A DNA stretch of 19,413 nt from Actinomycetes bacterium (GTDB taxonomy: Bacteria > Actinomycetota > Acidimicrobiia > Acidimicrobiales > Microtrichaceae). The stretch covers positions 1-19,413 of the forward strand of contig JAEWED010000092.1 of the NCBI GenBank assembly GCA_023389745.1, read 5' to 3'. Every line of letters starts with the position of its first letter. The stretch's first letter is position 1. The notes under the pieces were generated by a model, which searched no databases, had not been told where the DNA came from, and saw only the letters and a list, made by a program, of their open reading frames with translations. The position numbers and the translations under genes were made by a program. Below are positions 8,095 through 14,909 of this stretch, in pieces.

Positions 8095-8510
8095 CTCGTG
8101 AAGCGCAGCGCCCGCAGCACCATCGGCACCTGCAACGGCAGTCGCAGCCAGGTGGCAGCGGTCGCGAGGCGACCGACGTCGGGGTCACGGGTGGCATCGA
8201 CGGTCATCTGGATGTTGGCCGGGTAGACCGCGACGATCGTCGCCGCGGCGAGCCAACCACCTGCCTTGCGCGTCGCCGGTACGGCCAGCAGCACCCCCGA
8301 GGCCAGCTCCGCAGCACCGGACCACAGCACGGCGCCACGGCGCCACGGGATCCACTTCGGCACGATCTTCTCGAAGGGGCGGGGCACGACGAAGTGCAGC
8401 GCGCCCATGGCGATCATCCCGGCGGCCATGGTCAGGCGCGACCGGTCCTCGGGTGGATCCGCCGAGGGATCCGTGACTCGGTCCACGAGCGCGGCAGGCA
8501 GCTGGGGCAT
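8091..8510 (-). CDS. DoxX-like integral membrane protein, 139 aa
   Basis: This small membrane protein is of the DoxX/DoxD-like group, whose members are often linked to quinone or thiol redox functions; the substrate is unknown here. About four hydrophobic segments are visible: near 26-42, 61-78, 86-104 and 115-133. Family-type motifs are HFVVPRPFEKIVPKWIP, WSGAAELASGVLL, YPANIQM and WLRLPLQ. ATG 8510 was chosen because GGAAG precedes it by nine bases; the longer frame to 8582 adds only a Pro/Arg-rich tail. It runs divergently from the GH3 gene. Confidence 0.85.
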   Translation of the reverse strand: MPQLPAALVDRVTDPSADPPEDRSRLTMAAGMIAMGALHFVVPRPFEKIVPKWIPWRRGAVLWSGAAELASGVLLAVPATRKAGGWLAAATIVAVYPANIQMTVDATRDPDVGRLATAATWLRLPLQVPMVLRALRFTR

Positions 8511-8601
8511 CGGGCCAGTCTTCCAGCGACCGGCGGGGCCGTCGACCATCGGGGTGTGCCGCGCACGAGCCGGTGGTGTCACCCTGCGGTCCGCGCACCA
8601 C

Positions 8602-8607
8602 TAGCGT
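8602..8607 (+). promoter_or_regulatory. -10-like TAGCGT for a leaderless GH3 transcript
   Basis: TAGCGT is followed by CGCGGCG and then ATG 8615, giving a 7-nt spacing with no Shine-Dalgarno. No clear -35 is seen. Confidence 0.45.
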
Positions 8608-8614
8608 CGCGGCG

Positions 8615-10033
8615 ATGCCAGGTTCCACGACGAAGGCTCCGACGACGAAGGGCCTGACCGCGACCCGACGGGCTGTCGCTGCCACCCTGGCGGCAGGAGC
8701 CCTGCTCGCCGCCGGCTGCACCGGGACCTCGTCCACACAGGTCGAGGTCTCGGCGCCCGAGGAGAGGGTCGAGGCGACCACGACCACGCTGCCCCCCGAC
8801 TGCGCCGAGGCGTTGCCGCCCGCGGCCCAGGCCGCGCAGATGCTGATGGTGATGGTGACGGCACCGCAGAACGCGGCCGAGGTCCTCTCCAGCGGCCAGG
8901 TCGGTGGGTTCGGTCTGAAGGGCCGGCAGTCCGCCACGGTGGGCGACGAGGTGGCCGCGGCGATCACCGGTGCGCCGGTGAAGCCGTTCGTCGCCAGCGA
9001 CGAGGAGGGCGGCACCGTCCAGCGGCTGCGACTCGCCCTGGGGAACCTGCCCTCGGCGGCCGACATGGCGGACGGCACCCCGGAGGAGGCGGCGACCACG
9101 ATGGGCGAGTACGCCGCGGAGATGGTCGAGCTCGGGTTCAACATGAACTTCGGTCCCGTCGCGGACGTCGGCAGCGGATCGGACCTCGGCACCCGCTCCT
9201 TCGGCGACGACCCGAACGTCGTGGCCGACTTCGCCGTCGCGATCGTCGAGGCCCAGCAGCGCGCCGGGATCACCTCGGTGGCGAAGCACTGGCCCGGCAT
9301 CGGCGGTGGCAGCTCCGACCCGCACATCAGCCTCGACGCCCTGCCGCCCGTCGACGACCTCCGATCGAGCGACATGGTGCCCTTCGACCGCCTGATCGCA
9401 GCCGGCGTGCCGGCGATCATGGTCGCCCACGCCACCGTGCCGGGGCTCACCGGCGAGGCCGAGCCGGCCAGCCTGTCGCGGGCGGCGATCACCGACGAGC
9501 TCCGTGGGCGCCAGCGCTTCGACGGGCTGGTGATCACCGACAGCCTGGGCATGGGAGCGGTCGTCAACACGGTGCCCCAGGACGAGGCGGCGGCCCGTGC
9601 GATCGGCGCCGGCGCCGACATCGCGCTGCTGTCGGGCACCGACATCGTCCCAGCAGCCCACCAGGCCCTCACCGAGGCGATCAGCTCGGGGCAGATCCCC
9701 GCGGACCAGGTGACGACATCGGTGCGGCGGATCCTGGCTGCCAAGGGCATCGAAGGCGAGTGCCTCGGCCTGGTCGCGAGCTACGCCGCGCTCCTGCAGA
9801 ACGCCGACGCCCAGGACACCACGACGAGCACGGACGGCGAGGGCGACCGCGACACCGGCGTGAACTCCTCCGACACCGGAGCCACCGGCACCGGCACCGG
9901 CACCGGCACCGGCACAGCAGGGGCGGGCTCGAACGGCAGCTCCAGCGGGTCGAGCGGCACTGGCACCAGCTCGGGCAGCGGCTCCAGCGGGTCGAACGGC
10001 ACGGGCACCAGCTCGAGCAGCGGCAACGGCTGA
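8615..10033 (+). CDS. GH3 lipoprotein, NagZ-like beta-N-acetylhexosaminidase, 472 aa
   Basis: This is probably a cell-envelope glycosidase removing N-acetylglucosamine-type residues during peptidoglycan turnover. The N-terminus is a lipoprotein signal with lipobox LAAGC (lipid-modified Cys35), then a Thr-rich spacer. The GH3 barrel covers about 66-385. Visible motifs are ASDEEGG (127-133), KHWPGIGG (224-231), Asp235-Pro-His237 matching the Asp-His acid/base dyad typical of NagZ, and VITDSLGMGA with nucleophile Asp309. The usual KHFPGHG is altered to KHWPGIG. After about 400 the protein becomes a Thr/Ser/Gly/Asn tail of roughly 70 residues with DNA-level tandem repeats. A lipid anchor at one end and a disordered tail at the other would place the enzyme outside the membrane. 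ATG 8615 is set by the lipobox and the adjacent -10. Confidence 0.92.
   Translation: MPGSTTKAPTTKGLTATRRAVAATLAAGALLAAGCTGTSSTQVEVSAPEERVEATTTTLPPDCAEALPPAAQAAQMLMVMVTAPQNAAEVLSSGQVGGFGLKGRQSATVGDEVAAAITGAPVKPFVASDEEGGTVQRLRLALGNLPSAADMADGTPEEAATTMGEYAAEMVELGFNMNFGPVADVGSGSDLGTRSFGDDPNVVADFAVAIVEAQQRAGITSVAKHWPGIGGGSSDPHISLDALPPVDDLRSSDMVPFDRLIAAGVPAIMVAHATVPGLTGEAEPASLSRAAITDELRGRQRFDGLVITDSLGMGAVVNTVPQDEAAARAIGAGADIALLSGTDIVPAAHQALTEAISSGQIPADQVTTSVRRILAAKGIEGECLGLVASYAALLQNADAQDTTTSTDGEGDRDTGVNSSDTGATGTGTGTGTGTAGAGSNGSSSGSSGTGTSSGSGSSGSNGTGTSSSSGNG
9884..10022 (+). repeat. Coding tandem repeats in the GH3 tail (6 bp x5; 42 bp x2)
   Basis: ACCGGC repeats five times without interruption at 9884-9913, encoding a Thr-Gly run. 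A 42-bp unit at 9939-9980 is repeated at 9981-10022 with three mismatches, encoding two near-identical 14-residue Ser/Gly/Thr segments. Both periods are multiples of three, so copy changes keep the frame. Confidence 0.85.
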
Positions 10034-10048
10034 GGAGCGACCGAGCGG

Positions 10049-10546
10049 TCAGTCGGACCCGACGACGGCCAGCTCGTCGAGCGCGGCGTTCACACGTCGC
10101 AGGTCGCCGAGGCGACAGCTCACCCCGGTGGCCGGACCACCCGACCGGCGAGGGCCGTCCCACCGCTCGACCCGCAGTCCCCGCTCCGCGAGCTGCTCGA
10201 CGACCCGTTCGAGCTGCGGGGTCGGCAGGTCGAGCACCAGCACGACGTGTCGGCGGCGCCACCGGACGGCATCCCAGCGCCACAACGCGGACCAGGCGAT
10301 CAACGGTCCCAGGATGCCGACCAGCCACATCCTGACGCGCAGCCGCCCCCGGCTCAGCGAGGCCACCAGACGGCGGAGCAGCGCGCCGGCGCCCACCCCG
10401 CCGAGCAGCACGCCGGCGGCGAGCGTCCGGTTCGGCTCCGTCACCCGCAGCCCGCCGTAGCGGGCGCGCAACAGCCGTGAGCCCAGCCTCGGGTGGTGGT
10501 GGTCGACATGGGCGGCGAAGCGGGCCATCAGCTCCCGGGCGTCCAT
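10049..10546 (-). CDS. Small membrane protein of unknown function, 165 aa
   Basis: I do not recognise a family. The N-terminal 40 residues are His/Arg-rich (HVDHHHPRLGSRLLRARYGGLR). Two hydrophobic segments follow at about 42-58 and 73-89, separated by a basic loop. The last 65 residues alternate strand- and helix-like patterns (HVVLVLDLPTP, then VVEQLAERGLRVERW) and could be a small cytosolic ferredoxin-like domain. ATG 10546 was chosen because the hexamer CAGACT ends six bases before it; the open frame further upstream has no support. It converges on the GH3 gene with a 15-bp gap and is divergent from the CBS gene. Confidence 0.7.
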   Translation of the reverse strand: MDARELMARFAAHVDHHHPRLGSRLLRARYGGLRVTEPNRTLAAGVLLGGVGAGALLRRLVASLSRGRLRVRMWLVGILGPLIAWSALWRWDAVRWRRRHVVLVLDLPTPQLERVVEQLAERGLRVERWDGPRRSGGPATGVSCRLGDLRRVNAALDELAVVGSD

Positions 10547-10552
10547 GGCGTC

Positions 10553-10558
10553 AGTCTG
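10553..10558 (-). promoter_or_regulatory. -10-like CAGACT upstream of the 165-aa membrane protein
   Basis: CAGACT is followed by GACGCC and ATG 10546. The 6-nt spacing and absent Shine-Dalgarno suggest a leaderless start. No good -35 is seen. Confidence 0.35.
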
Positions 10559-10593
10559 GCCCCGCCGCCGCCGGATGCGGTGGCATCGCCACT

Positions 10594-10641
10594 GTGACAC
10601 CCGACGTGACCGGTGACACACCGCTGGACGAGAGGCATACT
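10594..10641 (+). promoter_or_regulatory. Promoter of the CBS gene with repeated GTGAC elements
   Basis: GTGACA (10613-10618), 17 bp, then CATACT (10636-10641) makes a reasonable sigmaA-type promoter. GTGACA at 10594-10599 and GTGACC at 10606-10611 repeat the same core just upstream and could be activator or repressor sites. The predicted transcript would carry a leader of about 30 nt containing GGGAGG (10664-10669), six bases before the ATG. Confidence 0.5.
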
Positions 10642-10675
10642 GTGGAGGCGACATCCACCGACTGGGAGGTCGGCC

Positions 10676-11110
10676 ATGAGAGTCTCCGGAATCCTCGCCT
10701 CCAAGGGAGCGACCGTCACGACGATCTCTCCCCAGGCATCCGTGGCGGATGTGGCAGATGTGCTCCGCCTGCGCGGCGTCGGTGCGCTGGTGGTGTCGAC
10801 CGACGGGCGCCACATCGAGGGCATCATCACCGAGCGCGACGTCGTCTGCCGACTGGCGGAGCGCGGCGAGCTCGCACTGTCCGAGTCCGTCACGACGGTC
10901 ATGAACGACCAAGTGCGCACCTGCGCACCCGAGGACCACGCAGAGGAGCTGATGCGTCTGATGACCGAGCACCGCATCCGCCACCTCCCGGTCGAGGTCG
11001 ACGGTGTGCTGTCTGGCATCGTCAGCATCGGTGACGTCGTGAAGTGGCGGGTCACCGAGCTCGAGGACGAGACCCGCCACCTGCACGACTACATCACGAC
11101 CGGACGCTGA
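10676..11110 (+). CDS. CBS-domain pair protein, 144 aa
   Basis: This is a stand-alone pair of CBS domains (a Bateman module), at about 7-63 and 73-128. Such proteins usually bind adenine nucleotides such as AMP, ATP or SAM and regulate a partner enzyme; the ligand and partner here are unknown. Supporting motifs are VADVLRLRGVGALVVS, GIITERDVV, the linker SVTTVMNDQVRTCAPED, LMTEHRIRHLPV and GIVSIGDVVKWRV. The end is an acidic/basic helix and DYITTGR, as in many short actinobacterial CBS proteins. ATG 10676 has a strong Shine-Dalgarno (GGGAGG, 6-nt spacer). It converges on leuA with a 20-bp gap. Confidence 0.9.
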   Translation: MRVSGILASKGATVTTISPQASVADVADVLRLRGVGALVVSTDGRHIEGIITERDVVCRLAERGELALSESVTTVMNDQVRTCAPEDHAEELMRLMTEHRIRHLPVEVDGVLSGIVSIGDVVKWRVTELEDETRHLHDYITTGR

Positions 11111-11130
11111 CGCGCCTCGGCCGAGCCGGT

Positions 11131-12879
11131 TCAGCCCAGCTCTCGGTGGCGGTTGACCGCCGAGACCACCGCCCGCAGCGAGGCGGTCAGGATGCTCTCG
11201 TGCAACCCGACGCCCCAGTGCACGGTTCCGTCGGCCGACTTGGCCTCGACGTAGGCCGCGGCCGTGGCATCCGCGCCGCCCGAGACACCCCGGACCGACA
11301 CCGCGTGCTCGGCGTAGTCGAGCACGTCGAGGCGGAACGAGTCGGCGCCGACGATCGGATCCTCGGCCAGGGCGTGCACGAACGCGGCGAGCGGGCCGCC
11401 GCCCTCACCCTTGACCGTCCTCGGCTCACCCTCGACGAGGAGCTGCGCGACGACCGTCGCGCCCTCGTCGGTGGTGGTCACCTCGGCGGAGCGCAGCTGC
11501 ACGCCGTCGGGGCGGTCATCGAGGTAGGCGGCGGTGAACTCGCTCCACATCGACTCGGGGCTGATCTCGGTGCCGGAGTCCTCGGTGATGTGCTGGATCG
11601 TGCGGGAGAACTCGATCTGGAGCCGACGGGGCAGGTCGAGCCCGTGCTCGGTCTTCATCACGTAGGCGACGCCACCCTTGCCCGACTGGCTGTTCACCCG
11701 GATGACGGCCTCGTAGGTGCGGCCGACGTGCGCGGGGTCGAGGGGCAGGTACGGGACCTCCCAGACCTCGTAGTCGCCGTCCGGTGCCGACGCCGCGAGC
11801 GCTTCGGTCCCCTTCTTGATCGCGTCCTGGTGCGATCCCGAGAACGCCGTGTAGACGAGATCGCCGACGTAGGGGTGCCGCTCGTGCACCGGCAGCCGGT
11901 TGCAGTACTCCGCGGTGCGGCGCAGCGCGTCGATGTCGGACATGTCGAGCTGCGGGTCGACGCCCTGGGTGAACAGGTTCATCGCCAGGGTGACGACGTC
12001 GACGTTGCCGGTGCGTTCGCCGTTGCCGAACAGCGTGCCCTCGACGCGGTCCGCGCCGGCCATGACGCCCAGCTCCGCGGCGGCGACCGCCGTGCCGCGG
12101 TCGTTGTGGGGGTGCAGCGACAGCACGACCTGGTCGCGGTTCGGCAGGTTCCGGTGCATGTACTCGATCACGTCGGCGTACAGGTTCGGCATGTAGCACT
12201 CGACCGTCGCCGGCAGGTTCAGGATCAGCTGCTCGTCGGGACGCAGCTCGAGGGCCTCCATGACCGCGGCGCAGATCTCGATCGCGTAGTCGGGCTCGGT
12301 GCCGGTGAAGGACTCGGGCGAGTACTCGTAGCGCACCGCGGTCCCCGGGATGCTGGCCTCGAGCGACCGCGCGTACCGGGCGGCCCGCACGGCGATGTCG
12401 GTGATGCCGTCACGGTCGAGGCCGAACACGACGCGGCGCTGCAGGATCGACGTCGAGTTGTAGAAGTGCACGATCGCCTGCTTGGCACCGGCGATCGCCT
12501 CGTAGGTGCGGTCGATCAGCTCTTCACGGCACTGGACCAGCACCTGGATGGTGACGTCGTCGGGGATGTGGTCCTCGTCGATGAGCTGGCGCACGAAGTC
12601 GAAGTCGGGCTGCGACGCCGACGGGAAGCCGACCTCGATCTCCTTGAAGCCCATCCCGACCAGGGTCTGGAACATGCGCAGCTTGCGCACGGGGTCCATG
12701 GGGTCGATCAGGGCCTGGTTGCCGTCGCGCAGGTCGACCGAGCACCACAGGGGCGCGGTCTCGATGCGGCGGTCCGGCCAGGTGCGGTCGGACAGCCCTC
12801 CGCCGGGCCCACCGAGGGGAAGGAACGGCCGGTACTTGTCGAAGGGCATCTTCTTCGGGTGTACGGGTTCCGGTGACAT
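11131..12879 (-). CDS. leuA: 2-isopropylmalate synthase, 582 aa
   Basis: It condenses acetyl-CoA with 2-oxoisovalerate, the first committed step of leucine synthesis. The N-terminal TIM barrel has SVDLRDGNQAL (metal-binding Asp of LRDGNQ, 51-55), GFKEIEVGFPSAS, SLHPHNDRGTA (metal-binding histidines, 256-260) and GNGERTGNVD (285-294). The C-terminal part after about 450 is the LeuA dimerisation/regulatory domain that normally gives leucine feedback inhibition. The MPFDKYRPF start region and length match the long actinobacterial form. ATG 12879 has AGGAA six bases upstream. An in-frame TTG at 12999 behind AGGAGG would add 40 low-complexity residues, and I consider it unlikely. Transcription appears controlled by an attenuator in the 210-nt leader. 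Confidence 0.96.
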   Translation of the reverse strand: MSPEPVHPKKMPFDKYRPFLPLGGPGGGLSDRTWPDRRIETAPLWCSVDLRDGNQALIDPMDPVRKLRMFQTLVGMGFKEIEVGFPSASQPDFDFVRQLIDEDHIPDDVTIQVLVQCREELIDRTYEAIAGAKQAIVHFYNSTSILQRRVVFGLDRDGITDIAVRAARYARSLEASIPGTAVRYEYSPESFTGTEPDYAIEICAAVMEALELRPDEQLILNLPATVECYMPNLYADVIEYMHRNLPNRDQVVLSLHPHNDRGTAVAAAELGVMAGADRVEGTLFGNGERTGNVDVVTLAMNLFTQGVDPQLDMSDIDALRRTAEYCNRLPVHERHPYVGDLVYTAFSGSHQDAIKKGTEALAASAPDGDYEVWEVPYLPLDPAHVGRTYEAVIRVNSQSGKGGVAYVMKTEHGLDLPRRLQIEFSRTIQHITEDSGTEISPESMWSEFTAAYLDDRPDGVQLRSAEVTTTDEGATVVAQLLVEGEPRTVKGEGGGPLAAFVHALAEDPIVGADSFRLDVLDYAEHAVSVRGVSGGADATAAAYVEAKSADGTVHWGVGLHESILTASLRAVVSAVNRHRELG

Positions 12880-12990
12880 GTTCGTTCCTGTTCTGGGTGG
12901 TGTGGGTCGTGTGGGGTGTGTCGCTGATGACGCCGGGCCGCCTCGATCGGGCCGGCCGGTTCCGGGCGCACCTGCACGGAGCAGGAGCCC

Positions 12991-13028
12991 GAAAACCAAA
13001 GAACCTCCTGCGATGACGCAGGAGGTTC
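12991..13028 (-). terminator. Intrinsic terminator of the leuA attenuator
   Basis: On the minus strand GAACCTCCTGCG (13028-13017), loop TCAT, and CGCAGGAGGTTC (13012-13001) form a perfect 12-bp stem. It is followed directly by TTTGGTTTTC. It lies between the leucine leader peptide and leuA, so transcription would stop before leuA when this hairpin forms. Confidence 0.88.
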
Positions 13029-13054
13029 GGCGAGCCGGCTGGAGCGGGCTCGCC
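13029..13054 (-). promoter_or_regulatory. First hairpin of the leuA leader RNA
   Basis: GGCGAGCC (13054-13047) pairs with GGCTCGCC (13036-13029). Two further GC pairs form beyond one mismatch, closing a TGGA loop. The left arm begins at the last base of the leader peptide's TAG, so a ribosome at the leucine codons or the stop would overlap it. It ends next to the terminator stem. I could not find a convincing antiterminator pairing between this hairpin and the terminator. Confidence 0.65.
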
Positions 13055-13089
13055 TAGTGCAGAAGAAGGAGGCTGGTCGCGGGGGTCAT
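13054..13089 (-). CDS. leuL: leuA leader peptide MTPATSLLLLH
   Basis: An 11-codon ORF reads MTPATSLLLLH and ends in TAG. It contains four consecutive leucine codons CTC CTT CTT CTG; CTT is uncommon in such GC-rich coding DNA, which would sharpen sensitivity to charged tRNA-Leu. It is followed at once by a hairpin and an intrinsic terminator ahead of leuA, the classic arrangement of ribosome-mediated attenuation. The start has no Shine-Dalgarno. TACGTT lies eight bases upstream, and an in-frame GTG directly precedes the ATG, so the leader is probably translated from a leaderless RNA. Confidence 0.88.
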   Translation of the reverse strand: MTPATSLLLLH

Positions 13090-13097
13090 CACGTTCC

Positions 13098-13126
13098 AAC
13101 GTACCCGCCCGAAGGTGCGATGGCAA
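13098..13126 (-). promoter_or_regulatory. Promoter of the leuA leader transcript
   Basis: TTGCCA (13126-13121), a 17-bp spacer, and TACGTT (13103-13098) make the best sigmaA-type promoter in the window. The predicted start at about 13091 coincides with the GTG-ATG of the leader peptide. Confidence 0.7.
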
Positions 13127-13137
13127 CGCCACTGGGT

Positions 13138-13143
13138 CACACT
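13138..13143 (+). promoter_or_regulatory. -10-like CACACT for the dus-maf operon
   Basis: CACACT is followed by TGAGGCC and GTG 13151 (7 nt). No clear -35 is seen. The spacer of this promoter overlaps the -35 region of the divergent leuA promoter, so the two could interfere. Confidence 0.4.
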
Positions 13144-13150
13144 TGAGGCC

Positions 13151-14296
13151 GTGGCTCCCACACCCCCGCTGAGGATCGGATCGATCGCGCTCGACCCGCC
13201 GGTCGTGCTCGCGCCGATGGCCGGCGTGACCGACGCGCCGTTCCGAGTGCTGTGCGCGTCGTTCGGCGGCGGGTTGTTCGTCAACCAGATGGTCACCGCC
13301 CGTGCGCTGCTCGAGGGTCACGCCGCATCGTGGGAGCTCGCCCGGTTCCACCCCTCGGAGCGGATCCGCTCGCTGCAGCTGTACGGCACCGACCCCGTGA
13401 CGCTGGGCGAGGCGGCACGCCGGCTGATCGCCGAGGACCGAGTCGACCACCTCGACATGAACTTCGGCTGCCCGGCGGCCAAGGTCACGCGCAACGGCGG
13501 CGGTGCCGCGCTCCCCTACAAGCGCCGGCTGCTCCGCGACGTCATCCGTGCAGCGGTCGGGGCGTCGCAGGCGGAGTCCGGTGGACGGGTCCCGGTGTCG
13601 GTGAAGTTCCGTCTCGGCATCGACGACGACCACCTGACGTTCCTCGAGACCGGCCGCATCGCCGAGGACGAGGGCGCGGCATCGGTCGCCCTGCACGCCC
13701 GCACCGCACTGCAGCACTACGCGCCGCCTGCGCACTGGGAGCGCATCGCAGAGCTCAAGGCTGCGGTCACGACGATCCCGGTGCTCGGCAACGGCGACGT
13801 CTTCTCCGCGGGCGACGCACTCGGCATGGTCGCCCGCACCGGCTGCGACGGCGTCGTGGTCGGTCGCGGCTGCCTGGGTCGACCCTGGCTCTTCGCCGAG
13901 CTCGAGGCCGCGTTCGCCGGCACCGCGCCCCCGCCTCCTCCGACGCTCGGCGAGGTCGCCGCGGTGATCCGACGTCATGCGACGTTGATCGTCGAGTGGC
14001 AGGACGGCGAGGAGCGGCTCGCGCACTTCCGCAAGCACCTCGCCTGGTACCTCAAGGGCTACTCGGTGGGCGCCACGGTGCGCCGCGACGCCGGGCAGGT
14101 CGCCACGATGCGGGACATCGAGGCGCTGCTCGACCGGCTCGACCCCGACGTCCCGGCACCCGAGGGCGCCGAGCGCATCGTCCGCAGCCACTCGAACGCG
14201 CTCAAGAAGGTCGCGCTGCCCGACGGGTGGCTCGTCGATCCCGACGCCGAGGTCGCCCTGCCGCGGGGCGCCGAAGCGCTGGTCTCCGGAGGGTGA
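13151..14296 (+). CDS. dus: tRNA-dihydrouridine synthase, DusB-like, 381 aa
   Basis: It is an FMN-dependent enzyme that reduces uridine to dihydrouridine in tRNA. The TIM-barrel start is VVLAPMAGVTDAPFR. LQLYGTDP and MNFGCPAAKVTR follow, with catalytic Cys107. VSVKFRLG (Lys153), LHARTALQHY (His182, Arg184), GNGDVFSAGDA and VVGRGCLGRPWLF, the FMN-phosphate region, complete the fold. The C-terminal helical domain with LAWYLKGY is present. GTG 13151 is chosen because the CACACT hexamer ends 7 nt upstream and the upstream codons are not family-like. It leads an operon with maf (7-bp gap) and the EthD-like gene. Confidence 0.94.
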   Translation: MAPTPPLRIGSIALDPPVVLAPMAGVTDAPFRVLCASFGGGLFVNQMVTARALLEGHAASWELARFHPSERIRSLQLYGTDPVTLGEAARRLIAEDRVDHLDMNFGCPAAKVTRNGGGAALPYKRRLLRDVIRAAVGASQAESGGRVPVSVKFRLGIDDDHLTFLETGRIAEDEGAASVALHARTALQHYAPPAHWERIAELKAAVTTIPVLGNGDVFSAGDALGMVARTGCDGVVVGRGCLGRPWLFAELEAAFAGTAPPPPPTLGEVAAVIRRHATLIVEWQDGEERLAHFRKHLAWYLKGYSVGATVRRDAGQVATMRDIEALLDRLDPDVPAPEGAERIVRSHSNALKKVALPDGWLVDPDAEVALPRGAEALVSGG

Positions 14297-14303
14297 CCTC
14301 GAG

Positions 14304-14897
14304 ATGACCGCATCGACGACGGGGCTCGTGCTCGCCTCTGCCTCACCGCGCCGCAGCGAGCTGCTGGGCCGACTCGGACTCGTGCCGGTGGTCGATCCGG
14401 CGCACGTCGACGAGGCGCGGCTTCCCGGCGAGGACGCCGAGGACTACGTGCTGCGCGTCTCGGCCGACAAGGCGCGCGCCGTCGCCGCTCGACATCCCGG
14501 TGCGGTGGTCGTGGCGGCGGACACCGCTGTCGTGGTGGACGGTGAGCCGCTCGGCAAGCCGGCGGACGCGGCCGATGCGTTGGCCACCTTGGAACGGCTC
14601 TCCGGTTCGACCCACGAGGTGTTGAGCGCAGTCGTCGTCATCGATCCCGACGGCATCGAGCACGCCGCGCTCGCCCGGGCTGCAGTGCGGATGTCGACGA
14701 GCGAGCCGGCGGAACGGGAGTGGTACGTCGCGACCGGGGAGCCGCTCGACAAGGCCGGCTCGTACGCGGTGCAGGGCATCGGCGCGTTCCTCGTCGAGGG
14801 CATCGACGGCGACCCCACCACCGTCATCGGCCTGCCGTTGCGAACGACGCTCGACCTGCTGGTCACCGCGGGCGTCAGCTGGCCCTCGACACTCTGA
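14304..14897 (+). CDS. maf: Maf-family nucleoside triphosphate pyrophosphatase, 197 aa
   Basis: It hydrolyses non-canonical or excess nucleoside triphosphates to monophosphates. Visible motifs are LASASPRRSELL (10-21), VSADKA, AADTAVVVDGEPLGKP with the catalytic Asp73, and EPLDKAGSYAVQGIGAFLVEGIDGDPTTVIGLPL near the end. The DKAGSYAVQG segment resembles the dTTP/UTP-type (YhdE-like) subgroup more than the m7GTP-type, a tentative assignment. GGAGGG (14288-14293) lies ten bases before the ATG and overlaps the dus stop, consistent with co-translation. Confidence 0.92.
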   Translation: MTASTTGLVLASASPRRSELLGRLGLVPVVDPAHVDEARLPGEDAEDYVLRVSADKARAVAARHPGAVVVAADTAVVVDGEPLGKPADAADALATLERLSGSTHEVLSAVVVIDPDGIEHAALARAAVRMSTSEPAEREWYVATGEPLDKAGSYAVQGIGAFLVEGIDGDPTTVIGLPLRTTLDLLVTAGVSWPSTL

Positions 14898-14909
14898 CAG
14901 GATGAGCCG

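Noticed and set aside
5402..8101. Plus-strand open frame of about 900 codons opposite the GGDEF-EAL gene
   Set aside because: It is a mirror of the real gene's codon periodicity, with Val/Arg/Asp/His-rich composition and no recognisable domain.
11111..11130. Palindrome CTCGGCCGAG between the CBS gene and leuA as a terminator
   Set aside because: It is a short self-complementary word with no loop room and no T tract, and is easily produced by chance in this composition.
11044..12876. Plus-strand open frame of about 610 codons opposite leuA
   Set aside because: leuA has clear catalytic motifs. The opposite frame has only compositional bias.
12880..13090. T-box riboswitch upstream of leuA
   Set aside because: I see no T-box consensus sequence or specifier-loop architecture. 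A Leu-rich ORF followed by a terminator explains the region better.
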